DNA of 37,254 bases, taken from positions 1 through 37,254 of the forward strand of contig DGTM01000034.1 in assembly GCA_002394305.1 (NCBI GenBank). Reading direction: 5' to 3'. Below are positions 30,727 through 37,254 of this stretch, piece by piece. Positions within the stretch are counted from its first letter, which is position 1, and each line of letters starts with the position of its first letter. Source of the stretch: Prevotellaceae bacterium UBA4336 (GTDB lineage: Bacteria > Bacteroidota > Bacteroidia > Bacteroidales > Bacteroidaceae). Below the pieces are notes generated by a model that was given only the letters and a program-made list of their open reading frames with translations, had not been told where the DNA came from and did not search any database. The position numbers and the translations under genes are program-made.

Positions 30727-33700
30727 ATGAAAAAGACTTTTGTTTCTATCATAGCCCTCTGCCTCGCTCTTGCTGCATCAGCAGAGCCCATCGGGAAACA
30801 GGCAGCCCTCTACACCGCACAAGCCTACATGCTGGCAAAAGGCAAGAGCATCGACGCTGCACGGAAACCATATCGGGCAGCACGCCTGCAGGACGCCCAG
30901 CCGACAGACGAGGCAGAAACCTACTACTACGTCTTCAATGCCGGAGGCGATGACGGCTATGTCATTGTCTCCGGCGACGACCGCACAGAGCCTATTCTCG
31001 GCTACGTGGAAGAAGGCTCGTTCGACCCCGACAACATTCCGGAGAACATGCGTTCGTGGCTACAGTCCTATGCCGACCAGATTAAGTATATCATCGACAA
31101 TGACCTGAAGCCCGAATCGCCTGCAATAAAGAAGCGCAACAGGGTTCGTGCCACCAAGCACAGCGTTCCCGAGCTGCTCACCACACGTTGGAACCAGGGA
31201 CATCCCTACAACCTCACATGTCCGAAATACTATAAGAAGGAGGATGGCACACAGCACTATCCTGCTTCGGGCTGTACGGCAACGGCGATGGCACAGGTAA
31301 TGTACTTCTACAAATTCCCCGAGAAGACAAAGGCCATCATTCCTGCCCACACCAACACCTACACCATGGACGACGGCACAAAGAAGACCACCACAGCCAA
31401 GGCCGTTCCGCGCAACACGGTTATCGACTGGGAAGCCATGACCGACACATACCACTGCGACGACAACCACGTCCACGACAGAGCGGACACCGCTGTTGCC
31501 AACCTGATGCTCTACTGCGGACAGTCTGTCAAGATGGGCTGGGGAGCATCCTCCGGCGCAAACTTCAGCGCAGAAGCCTTCACCAAGTACTTCGGCTATG
31601 ACAACAGCTGCTACGTAGGCGAACGCCGCGACTACAGCATCGACGATTGGTTCGACATGATATACAACGAGATAGAGCAAGGCTATCCAGTCCTCTGCTC
31701 CGGCTTCTCGTCTGGTGGCGGCCACGCCTTCGTGTTCGACGGTTTCGATGGCGACAACCTCTTCCACCTCAACTGGGGCTGGGGAGGCGGCAGCAACGGC
31801 TGGTTCCTCGTCGGTATTCTCAATCCGGGCGACAACAGCGGAATCGGCGCCAGCAGCAGCAGCGACGGCTACAGCATGAGCCAGCGCGCACTCTTCAACC
31901 TCCGACTGCCCGACAACAACAGCGCCGACACGTACCCCTTCATCAAGGACGTCAGCATCATCAACAAGACCTCCGTCAAGGCAACCTTCGAGAACAGGAC
32001 AGGAACTACGGGCAGCTACAACGTGGCTATCGTGAAGCAGGACGACGACGGCGGGCTCTCCGTCGTCGGCAACATGCAAACCATCAGTGGATTGGCAAAC
32101 AACTCATCGCAGTCCAAGACCTTCATCATCAACAACAAGCTTCCGGAAGGCACCTATAGGCTCTCCCCTGCCAGCAAGCCGACAAGGGGCACCGTCTGGC
32201 GTACGAAGTACAATCTGCGCAATCATTACATCGAGGCAGTGGTCGACAGCACAGGCCAGACCACTCTGACTCCCGTCGACATCAACAACGAGGAATACCT
32301 CAGCATCGACACCATCGTCTTCCCCGGCACACGCATTGCCGGCAAAGAACAGGAGGTAAAAGTAACCTATCGCAACAACGGCAACGAATACTACAGGGAA
32401 ATCCGCTTCTTTGCCAGCAAGACTCTGGACAAGGTCTACACCGAAAGCCGCTCGATGGTCACCGTCCGCAAGGACGAGACAGTGGAGGTTTCCTACTACT
32501 TCACCCCCGAAGAGACCGGAACCTACAATCTGTGGTTCTGCACAGGCAGCGACGGCAGCGGATTAGTGGGACAGGGCACGATGGAAGTCATCGAGGCATC
32601 GCAGGCCGTCAAGGCCAACCTGGCCGTCAGCTCCTATAGCATCACCAATGCCGTCAGCGGCGTAGCCTATGGCAAACGGCTCGTCGGCAAGGCAAACATC
32701 AAGAACAATGCCCGAGTGAACTTCAGCGGGCAGATTCGCCTCCAGCTCTGGCGACAGCCGAATGGACAAGGCTCTGCATGGAGCGGTTCGAGCAAGACCT
32801 ATAGCATCGAGATTGGCCCGGCAAAGATAGCAAGCATCGACTTCGACTTCGATGACCTCAATGAGGGAGACAAGTATTACATTGCCGCGAGCTATGTCAA
32901 CCAAGATGGCTCCTTGACAAACGGCGGTGTATGGGACCTGGGCGGATGGAACATGAACAGCGGCCTGCTGACGTGGAAGAACAATGGCGCGATAGCAGGC
33001 ATGGCCCGTCGCCCGACGATAACGGCAGGGTCAACACTTTGCGGCGTTTACGTCGACTGTGCCAACCTGACACGGCTGATGCCCAACAAGAACCCCAACA
33101 CCATCTATGCCTTCGCTCCCAGCATGGAACTGCCGACAAGCATCCTGGAGTCGAACGCCGTGAGCGGCGGACATGCCGACCACATCAACCTGGTCAGCGA
33201 CCAACCCTACTATCTGCCTGTCACCTTCGATGCCGACAGCGCATCCTTCACCTACACCTTCCCCGAGACGGAGAAAGGCACAGGCTGGCATGCCTTCACC
33301 ATGCCGTTCGAGGCAGACTCCATCTTCCTGGACAGCATCCCCGTGACGCTTGGCGACAGCCTCAACCACTTCTGGATATACGAGTTCTCGGCACAGGGCG
33401 ACAACGGCGAGATTATCTTCACGCCAGCCACCCTCCTGCGTGGCAACACACCCTACATCATCGCAGCCGACTCCACGATGGCCGGGCGTTCGCTCGTCAT
33501 CCGTTCGCTCGACGTGCCGTTCTACAAGACGGGGTCCGACAAGATGGTCATCACGACACCCGAATACCAGTTCCACGGCGTCACCTACGCACCTGTGCTG
33601 AAGGAATGTTACATCCTGAACGACGAGGGCACGGCTTTCGAATACAAGTACGTCAATACGGCGATACCCGGACTCTCCTCGTACTTCACGACCAGCCTGC

Positions 33701-33933
33701 CCGATGATGTGCGGCTGGAGAGCATCGTCCTGCCCGAAGTGCCCAAGGCCGTCGTCGGCATGCCCGGCGACCTCAACGGCGATGCCACGATTGACATTGC
33801 CGATGCCGTCAGCATCCTGAACATCATGGCAGGCGGTGCCGAAGCGGACAAGGCCAAGGCCGACATCAACAAGGACGGCACGGTGGACATTGCCGACTTC
33901 GTGTCGATTCTCAACATAATGGCAGGAAACTAA
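30727..33933 (+). CDS. C10-family (streptopain-like) cysteine protease with C-terminal dockerin repeats, copy 1
   Basis: 1068 residues. A signal peptide (MKKTFVSIIALCLALAASAE) is followed by a Spi/propeptide-like domain ending about residue 125 (YYYVFNAGGDDGYVIVSGDD). The peptidase domain has the catalytic Cys183 in YPASGCTATAMAQVMYFY and His333 in GGGHAFVFDGF, followed by LNWGWGGGSNGW, all hallmarks of peptidase family C10. The C-terminal half has CARDB-like beta domains (FPGTRIAGKEQEVKVTYRNNG) and a long beta-rich region. The last 60 residues carry two dockerin type I-like calcium repeats, GDLNGDATIDIADAVSIL and ADINKDGTVDIADFVSIL. It should be exported and cleaved to active protease; the dockerin may tether it to a cohesin partner not seen here. 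No T9SS-type tail follows. Confidence 0.92.
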   Translation: MKKTFVSIIALCLALAASAEPIGKQAALYTAQAYMLAKGKSIDAARKPYRAARLQDAQPTDEAETYYYVFNAGGDDGYVIVSGDDRTEPILGYVEEGSFDPDNIPENMRSWLQSYADQIKYIIDNDLKPESPAIKKRNRVRATKHSVPELLTTRWNQGHPYNLTCPKYYKKEDGTQHYPASGCTATAMAQVMYFYKFPEKTKAIIPAHTNTYTMDDGTKKTTTAKAVPRNTVIDWEAMTDTYHCDDNHVHDRADTAVANLMLYCGQSVKMGWGASSGANFSAEAFTKYFGYDNSCYVGERRDYSIDDWFDMIYNEIEQGYPVLCSGFSSGGGHAFVFDGFDGDNLFHLNWGWGGGSNGWFLVGILNPGDNSGIGASSSSDGYSMSQRALFNLRLPDNNSADTYPFIKDVSIINKTSVKATFENRTGTTGSYNVAIVKQDDDGGLSVVGNMQTISGLANNSSQSKTFIINNKLPEGTYRLSPASKPTRGTVWRTKYNLRNHYIEAVVDSTGQTTLTPVDINNEEYLSIDTIVFPGTRIAGKEQEVKVTYRNNGNEYYREIRFFASKTLDKVYTESRSMVTVRKDETVEVSYYFTPEETGTYNLWFCTGSDGSGLVGQGTMEVIEASQAVKANLAVSSYSITNAVSGVAYGKRLVGKANIKNNARVNFSGQIRLQLWRQPNGQGSAWSGSSKTYSIEIGPAKIASIDFDFDDLNEGDKYYIAASYVNQDGSLTNGGVWDLGGWNMNSGLLTWKNNGAIAGMARRPTITAGSTLCGVYVDCANLTRLMPNKNPNTIYAFAPSMELPTSILESNAVSGGHADHINLVSDQPYYLPVTFDADSASFTYTFPETEKGTGWHAFTMPFEADSIFLDSIPVTLGDSLNHFWIYEFSAQGDNGEIIFTPATLLRGNTPYIIAADSTMAGRSLVIRSLDVPFYKTGSDKMVITTPEYQFHGVTYAPVLKECYILNDEGTAFEYKYVNTAIPGLSSYFTTSLPDDVRLESIVLPEVPKAVVGMPGDLNGDATIDIADAVSILNIMAGGAEADKAKADINKDGTVDIADFVSILNIMAGN

Positions 33934-33949
33934 AACCATACATACAACT

Positions 33950-36900
33950 ATGAAACGACTAAGCATATCCATCTTAGCGCTCTGCCTTGCCCTTACGGCT
34001 ACAGCAGGCCCCGTCAGCAAGCAGGCGGCACTCTATTCCGCACAGGCCTACATGCTGGCAAAAGGGAAAACCATCGACACGACCCAGAAGCCCTTCAGGG
34101 CACGCAAGGCCACAGTGCAGGCTGCCGACGAGGAAACGCCCTACTACTACGTCTTCAATGCCGGAGGCGACGGCGGCTACGTCATTGTCTCTGCCGACGA
34201 CCGCACAGAGTCCATCCTCGGCTATGTGGAACAAGGCTCATTCGACCCCGACAACATCCCCGAGAACATGCGCTCGTGGCTCCAATTCTATGCCGACCAG
34301 ATAAAGTACATCGTCGACAACGACATCCAGCCCGGTTCGCCCAAGCTCAAGGCACGCAACAGGATACAGGCCACCAAGCACAGCATCCCCGAGCTGCTCA
34401 GCACGCGCTGGAACCAGGGGCATCCCTACAACCTCACCTGTCCGTTATATTATAAGGAGGACGGCACGCAGGCTTATCCCGCCAGCGGCTGTGTTGCCAC
34501 GGCAATGGCACAGGTCGTCAACTACTACAAGTTCCCCGAAAGGCTCAGAGCCGTTATCCCCGCCCACTCCTGCACCTATACGCTGAAGGACGGCACGAAG
34601 AAGACCGTCAACCTGAGGGCCATTCCGCGCAACACCGCCATCGACTGGGATAACATGCACGACACCTACGCCTGCAACGACAGCCACGACCACGACAGGG
34701 CCGACACGGCCGTTGCCAACCTTGTGCTCTACTGCGGCCAGGGCGTGAAGATGGGCTATGGTGCGTCCTCAGGCGCTGTGACCGGGTACTCTAGGGACTT
34801 CTTCGTCAACATCTTCGGCTATGACAAGAGCGCCTTCTGGGCTGGCCGCGGTGACTACACCATCGACCAGTGGTTCAACATGATCTACGATGAGTTGGAG
34901 GCCGGCTACCCCGTCCTCTTCTCCGGCCACTCGTCCGGCGGCGGACATGCCTTCGTGCTCGACGGCTTCGACGGCGACAACCTCTTCCACGTCAACTGGG
35001 GCTGGGGTGGCGGCAGCAACGGCTATTTCCTGGTCAGCATCCTCAACCCCGGCGACAACAGCGGAATCGGCGCCAGCAGCAGCAGCGACGGCTACAGCAT
35101 GAGCCAGGGCGCACTCTTCTCCCTCCGCCTTCCGAATGAAGCCAAGGCCGACTCGCAGTCGAAGCTCTCCTTCGACGACCTGACCGTCAGCGGCACTATC
35201 ATCAAGGGCAAGTGGACCAACAGGACAGGCTCCATCGGCACGTTCCACACGGGCATCGTCATGCTCGAAGAGGACGGCTCCCTCACCCTCGTAGGCAACC
35301 AGCAGAACATTACGGCCATGGCCACCAATTCCGGCATGAGCAAGACCTACAACATAAAGGGCAAACTGCCCGAGGGAACCTACCGGCTCTCGCCTGCCAG
35401 CAAGCTGGCGACGGCAAATACCTGGCGAACCAGATACAACATGCAGGGCGAATACATCGAGGCTGTGGTAGACTCGGCCGGCGTGCCGACCATGCGCAAA
35501 ATCAATCCCGTGACGAGCCTCACCATCGACACCATCGTGTTCCCCGGCACACGTATCGCCGGACAGGAACAGGAGGTGAAGGTCACCTACCGCAACAACG
35601 GCGACGAGTACTTCAAGGAGGTTCGCCTCTTTGCCAGCCAGACGAGCGAGAAGATCTATACGGAGAGCCGCTCGATAGTAGCCGTGCGGAAGGGCGAGAC
35701 CATCGATGTCTCCTACTTCTTCACGCCCGACACCGTGGGGACCTACAACCTGTGGCTCTGCACAGGCAACGACGGCAGCGGACTCATAGGCCAGAGCACG
35801 GTGGATATCATCGAGGCTTCGGATGCAGTCAAGGCCAACCTGGCCGTCAGCGGCTTCACCATCTCCAATGCCGTCAGCGGCACCGTCTACGGCAACCGCC
35901 TTACGGGAAAGGTCAACATCAAGAACAACTCGCGTAACGACTACCACGGAAAGGTCAGAATCCAGATATGGAGCCAGAAGAAAGGCGAGAATGTGGCATG
36001 GAGCGGTTCGAGCAGAACGATTCCCGTCGACATCGCAGCAGGCAGGATTGCCAGTGTCGACTTCGACTTCGAAGGCCTCAGTGACCAGTACAAGTACCGT
36101 CTGCCCGTCTACTACGTCAACCAGGACGGCAACCTGAGCGGGGGCGGACTTTGGGACCACGGCTGGGACATGAACAGCGGCCTGCTGACGTGGAAGACCA
36201 ACGGCGCAATCGCAGGCATGGCACGGCGCCCGACGATGACGGTGGCTTCGACCCTCTGCGGCATCTACGTCGACTGTGCCAACCTGACACGACTGATGCC
36301 CAACAAGAACCCCAACACCATCTATGCCTTTGCCAACGACATGGACTTGCCGGCAAGCATCCTGGAGTCGAACGCCGTGAGCGGCGGACATGCCGACCAC
36401 ATCAACCTGGTCAACGACCAGCCCTTCTACCTGCCGGTCAACTTCAACGCCGACAGCGCTTCCTTCACCTACACCTTCCCCGAGACGGAGAAAGGCACGG
36501 GCTGGCACACCTTCACTCTGCCGTTCGAGACGGACTCCATCTTCCTGGACAGCATTCCCGTGACGCTTGGCGACAGCCTCAACCACTTCTGGATATACGA
36601 GTTCTCGGCACAGGGCAACAACGGCGAGATTCTCTTCACGCCAGCCACCCTCCTGCGTGGCAACACGCCCTACATCATCGCAGCCGACTCCACGATGGCC
36701 GGGCGCTCGCTCGTGTTCCGTTCGCTCGACGTGCCGTTCTACAAGACGGGCTCCGACAAGATGGTCGTCACGACACCCGAATACCAGTTCCACGGCTTCA
36801 CCTATGCTCCGGTAATGAAGGACTGCTACCTCCTGAACGACGAAGGGACGGCCTTCGAATTCAACAGTGCCAGCACAGCCTTGAAAGCATTCACCACGTA

Positions 36901-37150
36901 CTTCACGACCAGCCTGCCCGATGACGTGCGGCTGGAGAGCATCGTCCTGCCCGAAGTGCCAAAGGCCGTCGTAGAAATGCCCGGCGACCTCAACGGCGAT
37001 GCCACGATTGACATTGCCGATGCCGTCAGCATCCTGAACATCATGGCAGGCGGTGCTGAAGCGGACAAGGCCAAGGCCGACATCAACAAGGACGGCACGG
37101 TGGACATTGCAGACTTCGTGTCGATTCTCAACATGATGGCAGGGATGTAA
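33950..37150 (+). CDS. C10-family cysteine protease with C-terminal dockerin repeats, copy 2
   Basis: 1066 residues and a paralogue of the preceding gene, 16 bp downstream of it and probably co-transcribed. It has the same order: signal peptide (MKRLSISILALCLALTATAG), propeptide-like domain, peptidase with Cys181 (YPASGCVATAMAQVVNYY) and His333 (GGGHAFVLDGF), CARDB-like domains and two C-terminal dockerin repeats. The propeptide and middle regions differ clearly from copy 1, whereas the last part is almost identical at the nucleotide level. Differences near the active site (for example WAGRGDYTIDQWFNM) suggest divergent specificity. A strong terminator hairpin follows. Confidence 0.92.
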   Translation: MKRLSISILALCLALTATAGPVSKQAALYSAQAYMLAKGKTIDTTQKPFRARKATVQAADEETPYYYVFNAGGDGGYVIVSADDRTESILGYVEQGSFDPDNIPENMRSWLQFYADQIKYIVDNDIQPGSPKLKARNRIQATKHSIPELLSTRWNQGHPYNLTCPLYYKEDGTQAYPASGCVATAMAQVVNYYKFPERLRAVIPAHSCTYTLKDGTKKTVNLRAIPRNTAIDWDNMHDTYACNDSHDHDRADTAVANLVLYCGQGVKMGYGASSGAVTGYSRDFFVNIFGYDKSAFWAGRGDYTIDQWFNMIYDELEAGYPVLFSGHSSGGGHAFVLDGFDGDNLFHVNWGWGGGSNGYFLVSILNPGDNSGIGASSSSDGYSMSQGALFSLRLPNEAKADSQSKLSFDDLTVSGTIIKGKWTNRTGSIGTFHTGIVMLEEDGSLTLVGNQQNITAMATNSGMSKTYNIKGKLPEGTYRLSPASKLATANTWRTRYNMQGEYIEAVVDSAGVPTMRKINPVTSLTIDTIVFPGTRIAGQEQEVKVTYRNNGDEYFKEVRLFASQTSEKIYTESRSIVAVRKGETIDVSYFFTPDTVGTYNLWLCTGNDGSGLIGQSTVDIIEASDAVKANLAVSGFTISNAVSGTVYGNRLTGKVNIKNNSRNDYHGKVRIQIWSQKKGENVAWSGSSRTIPVDIAAGRIASVDFDFEGLSDQYKYRLPVYYVNQDGNLSGGGLWDHGWDMNSGLLTWKTNGAIAGMARRPTMTVASTLCGIYVDCANLTRLMPNKNPNTIYAFANDMDLPASILESNAVSGGHADHINLVNDQPFYLPVNFNADSASFTYTFPETEKGTGWHTFTLPFETDSIFLDSIPVTLGDSLNHFWIYEFSAQGNNGEILFTPATLLRGNTPYIIAADSTMAGRSLVFRSLDVPFYKTGSDKMVVTTPEYQFHGFTYAPVMKDCYLLNDEGTAFEFNSASTALKAFTTYFTTSLPDDVRLESIVLPEVPKAVVEMPGDLNGDATIDIADAVSILNIMAGGAEADKAKADINKDGTVDIADFVSILNMMAGM

Positions 37151-37170
37151 ACGCCCGGCTACCTGACGAG

Positions 37171-37206
37171 GAAAGGGGGTATGTCGAATCCGACGTACCC
37201 CCTTTC
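37171..37206 (+). terminator. Terminator hairpin closing the protease operon
   Basis: GAAAGGGGGTATGTCG (37171-37186) pairs with CGACGTACCCCCTTTC (37191-37206) with one G-U pair and a 4-nt loop, AATC. The T-tract after it is short (TTGT), but the stem is long and G/C-rich. It starts about 20 bases after the stop codon. Confidence 0.8.
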
Positions 37207-37254
37207 TTGTATCACGACACGCTCTTATCTCGGAAGAGCCTAGCGCTTATTTCG

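Noticed and set aside
34769..36793. A 674-codon minus-strand frame opposite the second protease gene
   Set aside because: The plus-strand frame encodes a recognisable C10 protease; the antisense frame arises from GC-rich third positions.

Overview
The window looks like chromosome of a Bacteroidota bacterium, most likely a Prevotella-type member of the Bacteroidales. The reasons are promoters of the TTTG-N19-TAnnTTTG kind, few Shine-Dalgarno sites, surface proteins with BspA-type leucine-rich repeats and a T9SS-like C-terminal tail, streptopain-like C10 proteases, an rnfBCDGEA operon behind an RseC-like gene, and a family of G/C-rich palindromic intergenic repeats. Nothing here fixes a species.

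Layout. 1-1200: a repeat-rich left edge without a clear gene, then an HU-like DNA-binding protein gene on the minus strand. 1200-2050: two compact inverted-repeat elements (MITE-like) and the short N-terminal stub of a lost gene. 2049-6617: an AT-rich island with a small ORF, a type II restriction endonuclease, an overlapping cytosine-5 methyltransferase, a C-terminal stub that looks like the end of a type IIG/N-6 restriction-modification protein, and two overlapping genes of unknown function. 6696-9870: a promoter, a small protein and a VirE-N/DUF3987 primase-helicase-like protein whose gene carries a 107-bp palindromic repeat in its reading frame. 9965-19854 (minus): two very large secreted surface proteins in one operon. 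20061-20505: RNase P RNA, followed by a YihY/BrkB membrane protein and the convergent ispE gene. 22762-23523: about 760 bases of noncoding DNA with palindromes. 23550-29400: RseC-like gene and the six-gene Rnf electron-transport complex. 29567-30583: galE. 30727-37150: two tandem paralogous C10 cysteine proteases ending in dockerin-type repeats, closed by a strong terminator hairpin.

How the parts fit. The central chromosomal genes (rnpB, ispE, rnf, galE) are ordinary and GC-rich. The 1.9-6.6 kb island is AT-rich, and stubs of what appears to be a different restriction-modification gene flank its restriction genes, which suggests one defence gene was replaced by another. The two unknown genes beside it are the best candidates for an undescribed system. 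The other striking signal is repeats. Several families of short inverted or heptad repeats fill nearly every spacer of the rnf region, sit directly before start codons, and in three genes supply the stop codon. All functional statements are from reading motifs by eye; no database search was made.
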